The notes under the pieces were generated by a model. It was not told the DNA's origin. It searched no databases and was given only the letters and a program-made list of their open reading frames with translations. A stretch of DNA of 64,000 nt. Source: Persicaria tinctoria. Lineage: Eukaryota > Streptophyta > Magnoliopsida > Caryophyllales > Polygonaceae. Positions 1 through 11,491 of this stretch are shown in pieces. How positions within the stretch are numbered: the stretch's first letter is position 1; each line of letters starts with the position of its first letter. A program made the position numbers and the translations under genes. The DNA lies in the NCBI GenBank assembly GCA_037127255.1, contig JBANSL010000004.1, forward strand, positions 25,675,967 to 25,739,966, in the 5' to 3' direction.

Positions 1-813
1 TTTGATGATTCAAGAAAGGCCTCTTGTGATAAGAGCAAAAGGATCATCCTCATCGTCATCCTCATCTTCAGAATCAGACACATCTTTGGGCTCATCCTTC
101 TTAGACTTGAGCGCCTAGTTCTTGGTGCTTGCTGGAAGTTCTCCATCATCTTCATTGAGAATCATCTCATGTGTGATCAGCTTCCCAAGCAAATCATCTA
201 GGGGCAGAGTGGAAAGATCTTGGGCTTCCTCTATGGCTGTTACTTTAGGACCCCATTTTTCTTTTGGGAGGCACCGCAATATCTTCCTCACTTTCTCAAC
301 GTTGGTAAAGCTCTTGCCGAGAGAGTCAAGGTTGGTTGTGATTTCCGTGAACCATGTGAACATGGCCTTGATAGACTCATGAGACTTCATTTTGAAAAGC
401 TCATACTTTCGAAGGAAGATACTGATCTTGGTATCCTTCACTTGGCAAGTTCCTTCATAGGTGACTACCAGCTTGTCCCAAATTTCTTTAGCTGACCTAC
501 AAGATGAAATACGGTTAAACTCATCAGTGCTAAGACCACAATAAAGCAAGTTAATAGCCCTGTATTTTTTAGAGACGAGTTCGAGATCCGCTTGGATGTA
601 TTCAGACTGCTTCTTCCTAATTTTGATTCCATTTGGTCCGTCTTTCTCTGGAACCTTCAAACCATTCTCTATAATGTTCCAAAGTTCCAGATCTTGATCT
701 ATGATGAACATCTTCATCAATGATCTCCAGTGGACAAAGTTGTTTCCTACAAAAAGTGGTGGTCTACTAGTAGACCTTCCCTGTGCAAATCCTCTGCTTG
801 CTTCACCAGACAA
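1..813 (-). pseudogene. SIRE-like Copia gag, 5' part, broken
   Basis: N-terminal part of a Ty1/copia Gag (capsid-forming, cytoplasmic). It starts MSGEASRGFAQGRS at 813 and closely matches the gag at 8851-9957, including the PLFVGNNFVHW segment and the UBN2/DUF4219-type capsid region. The frame is open for 232 codons and then stops at 115-117, where the other copy has Leu. The same frame continues to the window edge and meets a second stop near position 15, where the other copy has Arg (CGA to TGA). The primer-binding site and LTR lie just upstream on the minus strand (858-1916), so this is the 5' end of an element running off the left edge. It is a decayed copy. Confidence 0.85.
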
Positions 814-857
814 GATAAAAAACTCACAAGATTGTTAGATCGAAAGCAGTAAGTAAA

Positions 858-869
858 GCTCTCATACCA
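858..869 (-). other. Primer-binding site (tRNA-iMet type), one mismatch
   Basis: The complement reads TGGTATGAGAGC, one base from TGGTATCAGAGC, the sequence complementary to the 3' end of plant initiator tRNA-Met used by most Copia elements. It sits 2 nt inside the LTR, the same spacing as at 8795-8806. Confidence 0.75.
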
Positions 870-871
870 AT

Positions 872-1916
872 TGAAGGTTCAATAAAGTAAAACAAAGTAA
901 TATAGAAATACTCTAGAAAGGAGGTTGAATAGAATATGCCGATTTTTCACAGATAATCTCAAGACTTTTGAAGCTATTGCAAAACCCTTTGAGATTAGAC
1001 GTAATACTTCTTCTGGCAAACCTGAATCACAAACTTAAACAATTCGAACAAATGCGGAAATATGGTAAAGCAGTAAGTAAAGGACGCAATGAATTGTTTA
1101 CGAGGTTCGACACGAACTTGGCCTACGTCCCCGCCTAGGGTTCTTCCACAACCCTAGGATTCAACCGGCTTTTATTAATTCACAAGACTTAGGATTCTAA
1201 TAGCTCAACGAGAAGCCTCTCTCCTATACAATTGCAATCTAGTCAACTCACCTTCCCTTGGAGTCCTAGACCAATCTAGAAGAGCCCCACCTCTCTCAGC
1301 TATCTAGTACAATCCTCTTACATTTAGGGAATCAATCGCCGAGTGTCCACTTCCTGAGTTACAAAACTCTCGAGTATAACAGTCTCTCGAAATATATCTT
1401 ATAAGCTCACTATGTAACTCTCAAATGCTTTGAAATGAAATAACAGACTCTTAAGAACTAGCAGAGAGCACACGAGGAAGACAAATTTCACTTGATGGCT
1501 TTAGTGCGAATGAGAGCTTGTGTTCATTGAATGTGTCTCTGTCTTTTCTTCTTCCTTTCCTTTATAGAGAAAAAATCGGCGCCTCCAACAAATAAGAATC
1601 TTCTCTTCAACAGCTAGGTTGACCACGGCTATCTTCGAGATCTTCTATACTTGGAAACTTTGGAGCCATGATCTCCGATTGTGTCTTTCTTAACTTTTCG
1701 ACTTTGGAAGGAGATAATATTTGAAAAACTTCCTAAAATATTAGAATATAATATCTGAGAGCATATAATAATATAAAATAATATTCGAGCATAATATCAT
1801 AGAGAATAGGTTTTGTGTTTCATCAACACAATTGTAGCTTCAAGACCTTTGACACAAACTGACTGTCAAAGCCTTTGAAACTTATTCCGATTTTCATCAA
1901 GGGAGGGAAGTTATCA
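872..1916 (-). repeat. 5' LTR of minus-strand SIRE-like Copia element
   Basis: About 1045 bp, homologous on the minus strand to the LTRs at 7773-8792 and 14495-15512. On the minus strand it starts TGATAACTTCCC and ends CTTCA next to the PBS. It is clearly more diverged from those two LTRs than they are from each other. The partner LTR lies outside the window, so the TSD cannot be checked (bases after it are GATAG). Confidence 0.8.
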
Positions 1917-2372
1917 GATAGTATTACCTTGTTCGAATCTCCTACTGAAGGTAAGTTAGGGGAACAATGTTTTTGTGATTTGTGAGATAGTTATTTCTTG
2001 TTAATTGTTATTCAGATTTGTTATTTCTTAGAACCACCTGATTATTTGGAAGACACTTTGATTACTTACTGTCATAGACACTTTGATTACTTATTGTCAT
2101 GTTTGAGCATTCTTTTTCTAATGGAATAAAGAAGCTATATGGCATCCTTTGAATAAAAAAAAGATTTGTTATTTCTTATTTGTGAGATAGTTTTGTGATT
2201 TCTGTTTTTATGATTTTGTGAGATAGTTTTTGTGATTTGTAAGTTAGGGGGAACTTAATTCTGATTTGTTATTTCTGATTTTTGAGATAGTTATTGCTTG
2301 TAAATTGTTATTCAGATTTGGTATTTATGAGTTCAAAATTTCAAATATATATTATTAATCAAGTTTGTTCAT
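1917..2372. other. AT-rich non-coding stretch with short imperfect repeats
   Basis: No coding or RNA signal. A phrase like TTGTGATTTGTGAGATAG followed by TTGTTATTCAGATTTG recurs imperfectly near 1970-2030, 2160-2230 and 2270-2330, suggesting local duplication. Confidence 0.4.
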
Positions 2373-2680
2373 ATGTCATTAATCAAGGATATTAGGTTCG
2401 GGTTAGGAGTCGGGTCTGTTGGGAGTGGAGTCGGGTTGGGAGTCGGGTCGGGTAAGGAGTCGGGTCGAGTTGGAATTTGGGTCGGGTCTGATTTGAGTCG
2501 GATCTGGGTTGAGTCGGGTTTGTCTGTGTTCGGGTCACTTTGGGTTTCAGGTCAACGTCGGTCGGGCTCGGTTTCGGGTTCGGGTTATGGATAACGCTAA
2601 ATTTTCGGGTTCGGTCGGGTTTCGGTTCGGGTGAGTCGGTCGGGTTTCTCGGGTCGGGTCAGATCTTGCCAGCTCTAATC
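2373..2680 (-). mobile_element. hAT-like terminus with CGGGT low-complexity run
   Basis: On the minus strand it opens TAGAGCTGGCAAGATCTGACC and continues in runs of ACCCGACCCGAACCC. A TAGRGCTGGCAA end followed by CCCGACCC-rich DNA is typical of plant hAT-type elements. No matching inverted end or 8-bp target duplication was found, so only one terminus is supported. It abuts the reverse-transcriptase remnant of the neighbouring Copia relic and probably truncated it. The Gly/Ser-rich open frame here is an artefact of the simple repeat. Confidence 0.45.
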
Positions 2681-2893
2681 ATCACCAGTCAAGAGCAGAT
2701 CATCAACATAAATGAGAGCCACAACTAGACCTGTTGGCACCATCTTAGTAAATAAAGAATAATCCTCATTCAATTGTTTATAACCCATATGTGTGAGAAA
2801 GGTACACAATTCTGTATTCCATTGCCTTGATGCCTGTTTTAGCCCATAGATGGACCTTTCTAGCTTACAAACCTGTCCTTGATTTCCCATCAA
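2675..2893 (-). pseudogene. Copia reverse transcriptase remnant (YVDD)
   Basis: 72 codons of the RVT_2 palm: CKLERSIYGLKQASRQW followed by the catalytic ALIYVDDLLLTGDD motif. Upstream RT wording can be followed with frameshifts to about 3240. The frame ends at the hAT-like terminus, so thumb and RNase H are missing. Confidence 0.8.
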
Positions 2894-3929
2894 ATATCCC
2901 TCCGGAGGCTACATATAAACTTCCTCATCAACGAATCCATGAAGAAAAACATTTTAATGTTCAGTTGATGCAGATCCCAATCTTTAATAGTTGCCAAAGC
3001 AATCAATATTCTCACTGGGGTGAACTTTTCCACGGGTGAGAATGTGTGTTTGTAATCTTCCCCTTTATTTGATTGTACCCCTAGGCTAACAATCTAGGCT
3101 TAAATCTCTCTATAGTCCCATCAGGTTTATACTTTATCTTTAAATCCATTTGCTTCCTATTGCCTTTTTTCATGGAGGCAAATATGTCATTACCCAAGTT
3201 TTGTTTTGCTGCACGACTTGTACCACTTTATCTATAGCCGCTATCCATCTTGGATCTTGAACTGCTTGAGAATATTTATAAGGTTCCTAAATTCTGGTCG
3301 TCTGGCCGTCATGCAAAAGGATTGAAGAAAATCTGTATTTTGATTATAAGTATGCTCCAGGCAAGAAGCTAAGAAGGACTGAGAAATAAATCTCTTCTTG
3401 GAGGGAACTCATCAAGATCATGAACAGGGACATATACCAGTTGGTTTATTGAATCTGGTGGAGTACTTGTCACTGGTGAGGTACTTACTCTCACTGAGAT
3501 GCCATGACTCACTGAATCTGATATATGATCATGAGAAATGTCATTAATGTTTGTTGAGGTAAGATTCTAAGAAGGAGGGATATGTGGCACATGATAAGTA
3601 CATTCATGATAATTTGAGGGCAGGATTCACCAAGGGCAATTGAAAAATACTTGTGGACTAATGATCATCTAAGACAGAAGTAGGATATTTGAAGGGAAAT
3701 ATGGTTTCCTTAAAGATGACATCCCTCCTGACAAATGTGCATTTTCTTTCTATATCCCAAAGCTTATAAGTTTCTACCCATAAGGATATCCTAAAAAAAA
3801 AACATTTTCTAGCTTTAGGTCCCATTTTATCTGACTTTTCAACTAGAACATGAACATAACATAGGCAACCAATCACCCTAAGCTCATCATAGCTTGGTGA
3901 TTTTTAAATAACTTCTCAAAAGGAGAACA

Positions 3930-4466
3930 TCATCCTATCATCTCACTTGGCATCTTGTTAATAACATAAGTGGCCAAAACACAATCTCCCCAAAATCTCA
4001 CTGGTAAACCACCATCAATTTTCATAGTTCTAGCAGTTTCAATCAAATGTTTGTGTTTCCTTTCCACTCTTACATTTTGCTGAGGAATATATGGAACTAT
4101 TCTTTGATGCAAGATCCCCTCAGCAACAAAGAAATCCTGGCACTAAGTAAAAGTGAATTCTGTTCCATTGTCTGTTCTAAAGCATTTCATAGATCGAGCA
4201 AACTGATTCTTGACATAAGCTACAAAATCAGTGATAGCTTTGAAAACCTGAGTCTTGCTCTTCAACAAGAAGGTACAGGTAGTTCTTGTGTGATCATCTA
4301 ACAAGGTTAAAAAATATTGAAACCCATTATAGGTAACATTTATGTATGGACCCCAAACATCCATGTGAACAAGATCAAATGGCTCATTTACCATACTAAA
4401 ACTCATTTCAAAAGGTAACCTGTGATGTTTAGAAACAGAACAAGATTCACAAACAAAATCATTCAT
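3930..4466 (-). pseudogene. Copia integrase core remnant
   Basis: Integrase would insert the cDNA into nuclear DNA. Visible elements are the CESCSVSKHHRLPF pre-core segment, the first catalytic Asp in HMDVWGPY, the second Asp in FRTDNGTEF and the Glu in the PQQNVRVERKH block, so the DDE residues survive. The core is broken by a stop and frameshift between the two open pieces (4143-4466 and 3930-4112). The following 3876-3658 block (GCLCYVHV, RKCFFF) is the usual SH3-like segment after the core. Confidence 0.8.
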
Positions 4467-4836
4467 CTCTTTCTAATTAAACCTATGCAAGTGCCCCGGT
4501 TTAGACATAGAGCTATGCCCTAGTATGGCATGAAAAAGTTGTAAGCAACAATTAAAAGCTTTAGAACTACTAGATGCAAAAACTGAACTACGTCTTCCAG
4601 CTTCACTTCTTTTGTTTTGTCTCCAAACTTCTACATGACTTGAAGAAATGACTTTGTATAACCCATATTGCCTCTCTCTAGCCAACATTATCTGTGCAGT
4701 TCCATGGTCCTAAACAAAACAAGCATCTCTAGTGAATATGGCAATCAAGTCATTGTCATCTAGCAACTTCCCAACTGACAACAATCTGTGTTGGAAGTCA
4801 AGTACAAGGAGGATATTATTCAGTGTCACTTGTTAA

Positions 4837-5055
4837 CTAAAAACTTGCCAATTCAGTTACAGCTTTCATAGATCCATCTGGTAACCCAATATGCACTGGT
4901 CTATCAAGTTTGATAAGTACTGAGGCAAACTGATTTTTAGGCATCATCTGATCACTAGCTCCAATGTAAACAATCCAGTCAAGAAGAGAACCATTAGTAA
5001 CAAAAATATTATCAGTAGAGGTACAGATTTTACCTGTAAAATTAGCAAAGGACAA
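4837..5055 (-). pseudogene. Copia aspartic protease remnant
   Basis: The segment WIVYIGASDQMMPKNQF aligns with the retropepsin active site of Copia proteins (WIIDTGASDHM). The catalytic Asp-Thr/Ser-Gly has become Tyr-Ile-Gly, so the enzyme is dead. It lies directly after gag in the normal order, in a different frame. Confidence 0.65.
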
Positions 5056-5678
5056 ATCTCAGCAATGCCATTTCCTTTCATCTTCCTCATGACCTCGTGG
5101 AAGACAACACTCACCATAAATGAATCCATCTGTCCATCTGCTTGTGATTTATCAATGATATCATCATCTAGAGGGCTACCTTGAACTTCTCTTGAACTCA
5201 TGCTACCTGCAGCATTAGCTGAGCTTTTACCTCCTCCATTGCTTTTCTCTTTCTCCTTTAAGGCCTCGAACCATTTTGGCACTCCATGAAGTTTGAAGAG
5301 GTGATCAGCTGTATGACCCGTGTGGCCACAATGACTGCACTTAGATTCATACTTAAGCCTCTTCAATTCTTTCCAATCTTTCCTGTAAGATTGGTTTCCA
5401 GGTGATCCACTTTGAAATCTCATATTGCCAAACTTGTTGGCAAAAAAAGCACTACTCTCGGTGGAAGTATTCAAGAAGTCAGTTGATGCACCATTTCCTC
5501 CTTCAACTTGTTGAAGGATGTAATAAGTGTTGTTCAGTGCAGGCAGGGGATCCATGGCAAGGATCTGATTCCTAGTAGCATCATAATTCACATTTAAGCT
5601 CATCAGAAGTTGCATCACTTTGTTCCTAGAATCCTTGTCTATAAACTTCTTAATAATGTTACAAGAGCATTGATTCAA
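5056..5678 (-). pseudogene. Copia gag C-terminal half with zinc knuckle
   Basis: Gag remnant starting MNQCSCNIIKKF, including LLMSLNVNYDATRNQIL and LPALNNTYYILQQVE, typical of Retrotran_gag-type proteins. The zinc knuckle CSHCGHTGHTADHL keeps the first two Cys and the His, but the last Cys is missing (normally CX2CX4HX4C), so nucleic-acid binding would be impaired. The N-terminal gag is absent upstream of 5678, where the sequence turns into unrelated DNA. Confidence 0.75.
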
Positions 5679-6388
5679 AATGCCACACGTACATTCAGGG
5701 AGCCCCTCAAGAAACCCGAGTTCATCCCATTACTTAACATGGTGTACCGAATCGACATTAGGCGCAAGTTTTGGCAACAATCGGCGTTGGCATCTGATAA
5801 TGACCGTCCTCCGACACTTGGTTGTCAGCAACTTGCTGTCGGAGTATGAGGATGTAATGGCTAGGGCCAATGACATTGGCAATGGCATGAGGTGGCTCGA
5901 GCTTTCCAATAGGAAAAATATGTGTTTTTAATAATTTTTTATAATATAAGTGTCAAAAGATGTTTAAAAAAGTAAAAATATCACAAAAGTGTGTTTAGCC
6001 TAGTTGGTATTGGGTGAGGATTATAAGCATCGTTTATATATGTTACAAAATCACTTAATTATTAACTTATTATTTTTAGTGTAACATTTATTGTTTTGTA
6101 AATATAATAATTTTATAACACATACGAAAGTCCTAGTTTTGGGGCGAACACTTTTTGTTATCTAAAGGGTCGTCGTAGTGAAGTGTGCGCTTTCGTTTTC
6201 GAATGTACGTGGAGTGAAGCCTTATGAGTCTACAAGCTTTTCTCATTTCAGTGCTTGGACCATCGAAAGTTAATAGGGCATTTCCCTCTTTATTTATAGG
6301 GCTGACCTCTTTGTTCCTTTGAGAGGTGACGTCACATGCTTTCATTTTAAAGAGCAACTGGTGGGATGAAATGTCGCGTGTTTCACCT
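5679..6388. other. Unassigned DNA, no recognised gene
   Basis: Overlapping short open frames at 5610-5931 (plus) and 6133-6357 (minus) match no family I recognise. 5935-6125 is very AT-rich. It could be an old element fragment. Confidence 0.3.
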
Positions 6389-7686
6389 TGCCTAATATAA
6401 TGATTCCCAAACTAATAAACCAACTAGTAAACTAGTATAGAAGATAAGTAAGGGGTCGAACCCACAGAGAGAATATCTTTCCTGTCTACTCAAATTGCTA
6501 TCAAAGTAATAAAATTGAAGGTAATTGAGATAATTAAAGTTACCAAAGAAAGTAAAAGTAGGAATGGTGATTGATTGATAACAATAGGGATGAAGTAGTT
6601 TCACTTACAAATTCTAAACAATGGTTGGTTTATTGATCATTGACTCTCTTTCTAGTTATTCTAATTATTTGGATTAATCCGACTTTGGTTTATATGGATT
6701 GACACTCTTCGCGGAGATGACAATTCCTTACATCTATAGGCAAAACCCTAACCTTGTATGATTTAACATACAAATAGCGTAAATTCTGAAAGTTCTAGGC
6801 AGAATGGTCGCCCAAACTGTCATTACCCTACACAATCAAGATCATCCTTGCGAAATCACTTGCTTGTTGTTGCAACAAAAGACACAATTAATCTCGCGAC
6901 ACCCTAACACGATGCAATTCTATCAAGGTAGCTAATCAAAATAAAATCAACAACACAAAATCAGCACAAAGGTAATGAATTAATCATTGAAATAAAATAG
7001 AATTCAAGTCTCACAAATCAACCAACCATGTCTCTGAATCGTAGGCAAAACCAAAGAGGTTTAGTGAATCATACCAAAGTAGAAAACCTCCATACTTCTC
7101 TTCATAGTTGTTTAATGAATGAATAATAAAAAGAATAGTCTTTAAAGGCTCAAAACCGGCCCTTGAAAACCCTAGGAAAAGATAGATAAAAGTTCCCATA
7201 AAAATAAACCAGGGCCGCATATCGCAAATCCGAATCTGAGAGGATGACGGGCGCCGTGGAAAGGGTGGCTGGTGTCGTCCGTACAGCTTGACAGCATCGA
7301 CATACTTAACTCGTAACACACTTTCTGGAGTCATCCTTCGTCCGATTGACGCATATGAATATGTGTTGGAAAGCTCTTTTCAAGTACAACAATTCTCATG
7401 AAGACCTCAGAAGCCAATTCCAACGTTTCATAACCTTAAAGATGATATTTCTCCATGTTCTCCATTTTCGCTCTTGTTTTTTGTTCTTCTTTTGTCCATT
7501 TGCTCCAAGCTTTCTCCACCTTTCGAGTCGGAATCATAAGACCTACAAAGAAACACTAAAAACCGTAGATTCTAATCTTCGAATACCAAAAGATCAAGAA
7601 TGCAAATTAGCTATAAAACACACAAGAAGCATACTTTAATTGCATCTAAAACCATCTATAATGTCTATCTAAAATATGCGTTATCA
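6389..7686. repeat. Possible solo LTR (boundaries uncertain)
   Basis: Laid out like the solo LTR at 9955-11491: begins with TG and GCCTAA, carries GGGGTCGAACCCACAGAGAG about 65 nt inside (compare AGGGTCGAACCCACAGGGA at 10031), and ends GCGTTATCA. The flanks (CACCT / ACACT) do not form a clean target duplication, so the ends are approximate. No coding domain is recognised. Confidence 0.4.
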
Positions 7687-7772
7687 ACACTAGGGCTAGA
7701 GAGTCAAACCCTTTCTTTCTCCAGAACGAAATGTGAGATACAAGCTATAATCAAGTACCAATAAATAGGATG

Positions 7773-8792
7773 TGATAAATCCACTCCCTTTGATGAAAAT
7801 CGGAATCAGTTTCAAAGGCTTTGACAGACAGTTTGTGTCAAAGGCCTTGAAGCTAACAGCTGTGTTGATGAAACACAAAACCTGTACTTTATTATATTAT
7901 GTCCGAATATTATATTATGTTATTATATGCTTCCATATTATTATTATATATTCACTAACCTTTCAGGAAGCTATTTCCTTAAGCGTTCAAAGCTGAGAAA
8001 GATCAAATCGAGATCATGGCTTCCGAAGTTTCCAAAGATAGAAGATTGCGCTCAAGCCATGATCCTCTCTTAGCCGTTGGAGAAGATTCCTTCCTCAAGT
8101 GGCGCCGATGATCTTCACTATATAAAGGAGATGAAGAAGAGAGAGAGAGAGGACCGACGAACTTGAAGAATATCATTGCCCAATCAGCCCTCAAATTTAC
8201 GATCTCTCTTCAGCGTGTTCTCTCTGCTTGTTCTTAAGAGTCTTATATTTTGTTTCAAAGCATTTGAGAGATACACAGTGAGATTATAGGATATATTCAG
8301 AGAGAGTGTTATACTCGAGAGTTTATAACTCAGGAAGTGGACACTAGGCTATTGATTCTCGAGAGTAAGAGGATTGTACTAGATAGCTGAGAGAGGTGGG
8401 GCTCTTCTAGATTGGTCTAGGACTCCAATGGAACGTGAGTTGACTAGATTGCAATTGTATAGGAGAGAGGCTTCTCGGTGAGCTATTAGGATCCTAAGCT
8501 TTGTGAATCAATAAAGCCTGTTGAATAGTAGGGTTGTGGAAGAACCCTAGGCGGGGACGTAGGCCAAGTTCGTGCCGAACCTCGTTAACAATTCGTTGCG
8601 TCCTTTACTTATTGCTTTACCATATTTCCGCACTTTGTTCGATTGTCTAACTTTGTGATTCAGGTTTAATCTCAAACGTTTTGGTACAAGCTCCAAAAGT
8701 CTTGAGACTTTTTGCGAAAAACCGACATACTCTATTCAACCCTCCTTCTAGAGTATTTCTTATTACATTGTTTTTATATTATCGAACCTTCA
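7773..8792 (+). repeat. 5' LTR of SIRE-like Copia
   Basis: 1020 bp, TGATAAATCC...CCTTCA, the direct repeat of 14495-15512. It holds a TATA box (8119-8126), a (GA)n stretch after it and an AATAAA (8510-8515), a normal U3-R-U5 layout. Confidence 0.93.
8119..8126 (+). promoter_or_regulatory. LTR TATA box
   Basis: TATATAAA about 670 bp before the LTR end, repeated at the matching place in the 3' LTR (14841-14848). It is the likely core promoter of the element, with AATAAA about 390 bp downstream as the probable polyadenylation signal. Confidence 0.6.
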
Positions 8793-8794
8793 AT

Positions 8795-8806
8795 TGGTAT
8801 CAGAGC
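8795..8806 (+). other. Primer-binding site, tRNA-iMet
   Basis: TGGTATCAGAGC, a perfect complement to the 3' end of plant initiator tRNA-Met, 2 nt inside the 5' LTR. It primes minus-strand cDNA synthesis. Confidence 0.93.
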
Positions 8807-8850
8807 TTTACTCACTACTTTTGAACTAACAATCTTGTGAGTTTTCGATC

Positions 8851-9957
8851 ATGTCTGGTGAAGCAAGTAGAGGATTTGCACAGGGAAGGTCCACGAGCAG
8901 ACCACCACTCTTTGTAGGAAACAACTTTGTCCACTGGAGATCTTTGATGAAGATGTTCATCATAGACCAAGATCTAGAACTTTGGAACATTATAGAGAAT
9001 GGTCCGAAGATTCCAGAGAAAGATGGACCAAATGATACCAAAGTTGCAAAGAAGGAGTCTGAATACAACCATGCAGACCTTGAAATCGTCTCCAAAAACT
9101 ACAGGGCCATTAACTTACTATATTGTGGTCTTAGTACTGATGAGTTTAACCGTATTTCATCTTGTAGGTCAGCTAAAGAGATTTGGGACAAGCTGGTCGT
9201 CACCTACGAAGGAACCAGTCAAGTGAAGGACACCAAGATCAGCATCTTCCTTCGAAAGTATGAACTCTTCAAAATGACGCCTGATGAGTCCATTAAGGCC
9301 ATGTTCACACGGTTCACGGAAATCACGAACAACCTTGACTCTCTCGGCAAGACCTTTGAGAATGTTGAGAAAGTGAGGAAGATATTGAGGTGCCTCCCAA
9401 AAGACAAATGGAGCCCGAAAGTGACAGCCATAGAGGAAGCCCAAGATCTCACCACTATACCCCTTGATGACTTGCTTGGGAAGCTGATAACACATGAGAT
9501 GATTCTCAATGAAGACGATGGAGAACTTCCAGCAAGCACTAAGAACTTGGCGCTCAAGTCTAAGAAGGATGAGCCCAAAGATGTGTCTGATTCTGGTGAT
9601 GAGGACGATGATGAGGATGATCCCTTTGATCTCATTACAAGGGGTCTTTCTCGAAACCGCAAGATGAAGAAGCAATTCAACAACAAAGATGGATCAGAGT
9701 CTTCTAAATTTCGAGGTAAGTCTCAATACAACAAATATGACAAGAAGACTAAACCTTTGTCTTGTTTTGAATGTGGTGAAACATACCATCTAGTTAAAGA
9801 TTGCCCTCAAAAGACGAAGAGTCAGTCCAAGAAAGGTGATAGATGGAATGAGAAAGCCATGGTGGCAACTTGGAGTGATTCCGACTCAGGTGACTCAGAT
9901 GATGAAAAGGCCAACCTTTGTGTCATGGCCTCAGGAGATGAATCCCATGATAAGTGA
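8851..9957 (+). CDS. SIRE-like Copia Gag, truncated by nested LTR
   Basis: 368 codons from ATG 8851, the first ATG after the PBS. Gag assembles the cytoplasmic particle that packages element RNA. Residues about 1-230 are the UBN2/DUF4219-type capsid region (PLFVGNNFVHW, YRAINLLYCGL, LRKYELFKM). Residues about 248-262 are a run of Asp/Glu. Residues 305-318 are an intact zinc knuckle CFECGETYHLVKDC. The stop TGA is not native: it is the first three bases of the solo LTR inserted at 9955, and the gag frame resumes after that LTR at 11497. The capsid part is the least damaged coding segment in the window. Confidence 0.9.
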   Translation: MSGEASRGFAQGRSTSRPPLFVGNNFVHWRSLMKMFIIDQDLELWNIIENGPKIPEKDGPNDTKVAKKESEYNHADLEIVSKNYRAINLLYCGLSTDEFNRISSCRSAKEIWDKLVVTYEGTSQVKDTKISIFLRKYELFKMTPDESIKAMFTRFTEITNNLDSLGKTFENVEKVRKILRCLPKDKWSPKVTAIEEAQDLTTIPLDDLLGKLITHEMILNEDDGELPASTKNLALKSKKDEPKDVSDSGDEDDDEDDPFDLITRGLSRNRKMKKQFNNKDGSESSKFRGKSQYNKYDKKTKPLSCFECGETYHLVKDCPQKTKSQSKKGDRWNEKAMVATWSDSDSGDSDDEKANLCVMASGDESHDK

Positions 9958-11491
9958 CAGGCCTAAAGTCGTTATGCCAAATCAAAGTAAATTCCTAAGA
10001 TGCAAACTATAACAAGTATAGTAGGTAAGTTAGGGTCGAACCCACAGGGAAACAGAATCAATTGTAAGAGCAAGTATTATTACCCAAAAGTAACCGATGA
10101 AAGGGGAGTTTTGTGTGTGAGTAATAGTGACAGAACAAGTTGCAAATAGAGGTTGTGAATATATGATGGAAAGGTATCACACCAGGTAATTATCCGCACA
10201 ACAATTGAGATGGTTCATCATCGCATTCTATGAATCTCAAGTTCTAATGTCCAGTAATTGTTCTCAATTCAGATCGTGTAATAGCTTTTAGTCCTACCAG
10301 TCCTAAAAGCACTTATCACCAAATTACAAGGGAAAACCTTCACCAAATAATAAAGCAATAGCATTCAAACATGAATTATAATGAGATACAAGCGATTCTA
10401 ACAACCCGTTAAAATAGCCTGTAATCGAATCTCCCTCACAATCTACCACCAGCAACCGCGTATGGAGATTGTGTTTGCTACAATGAATCTACAACCCCAA
10501 ACCTGGAATTGGAAACCCTAGCAATATGACTAGTATCGATAAACCTAGGTGATCAGTCCAGATAAATCAATAATAAGCAATCAAGCAATAAGCTCAGGAG
10601 ATCGAAACAATTAACAAAGGACGAACAAGAGTAGAATACTCACAACCAAATCAATTGAAGGCTTCAAAGAACCAAGTGCAACAAAGGAGAGTTAGTTCTC
10701 CATAGGGGTTTGTGAGATGATGAAAAGGGAAAATACGTCTCTGGAAAATAACCTAATTCATTCTCTACTGCCTTCTCGGCCTATATAACCTAATAAAATC
10801 GGGTTTAACATCCCGTACAATTATAATAATAAAATATTAAAACTAATAAGATAAACAGAATCGGATAAGAATCCGTCTTCAGGACTGACGCGGGCGCGCC
10901 AAGTGCAGCGCGGGTGCGCCAGCTTGGATCTTGCTTCTTCTGTCTGTTCAGCAGCGCGGCCACTTCCTCCTAGCAGAGTGGTCGCGTCGGGTAGCAGCGC
11001 GGGCGCGCCAGGTGCAGCGCGGCCGCGTCAAGTTGCAGCGCGGGCACGTCATTGGTTTTTCCCGAAAATTACGTCTCGAATTAGCTTTCGACGTCAACAT
11101 GAAAGTTGTAGCTCTCTGAAAGAGCTTTCCAACGCATGGTCATAATAGTCGATCGGACAACCGAGGCCTCCAGAAAGTGCAAAACAAGTTCAGCATGTCT
11201 GGCGACAATTTCTGCAGACTTGTTCTTCGTTTAGGTTCGCTTCTTCTTCTCAGGACCTCTTGAGATCTTCATGTAAGCTTCTTCGATCAACTAGACATTC
11301 TCATCAAATGCGTTATCAACTCATGTCTTCTCCTCGGATCTACCATTACCTGAAATAATCAATAAAAGCGTGTAGATTCCGACTCCGACATCATAGAGAA
11401 CTAATATGCAAATCATGCTTAATCCATCCATGAAATGCATCTTAACTAAGCTAAATGCAACCTATTATGCCTACCTAAATGCATGCTATCA
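9955..11491. repeat. Solo LTR nested in Copia gag (TSD ATAAG)
   Basis: 1537 bp, TGACAGGCC...GCTATCA, flanked by perfect 5-bp duplications ATAAG (9950-9954, 11492-11496). Removing it with one TSD makes the gag frame continuous, which strongly supports an insertion. No coding domain or PBS lies inside, so it is an LTR left after recombination. It carries AGGGTCGAACCCACAGGGA near the start. At 10885-11055 it holds repeated GC-rich quasi-palindromes of the type GCGCGGGCGCGCC. It is probably Ty3/gypsy, but the lineage is not determined. Confidence 0.85.

Larger units (their letters stand above)
2675..5678 (-). mobile_element. Decayed Copia polyprotein relic (gag-PR-IN-RT order)
   Basis: In minus-strand order: gag with zinc knuckle (5678-5055), protease (about 5055-4837), integrase (about 4466-3930), the polymerase hinge (3876-3658) and reverse transcriptase (about 3240-2675). 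The gag-PR-IN-RT order defines Ty1/copia. The frame changes repeatedly and many stops are present. No LTR, PBS or N-terminal gag was recognised, and the RT ends at the hAT-like terminus. Gag wording (LALNNTYYILQQVE-like) resembles RE1/Ale-type elements rather than the SIRE-like copies nearby. Confidence 0.85.

Noticed and set aside
2373..2728. Gly/Ser-rich open frames as a possible gene
   Set aside because: They come from the CGGGT simple repeat; no domain, and they sit in a hAT-like terminus.
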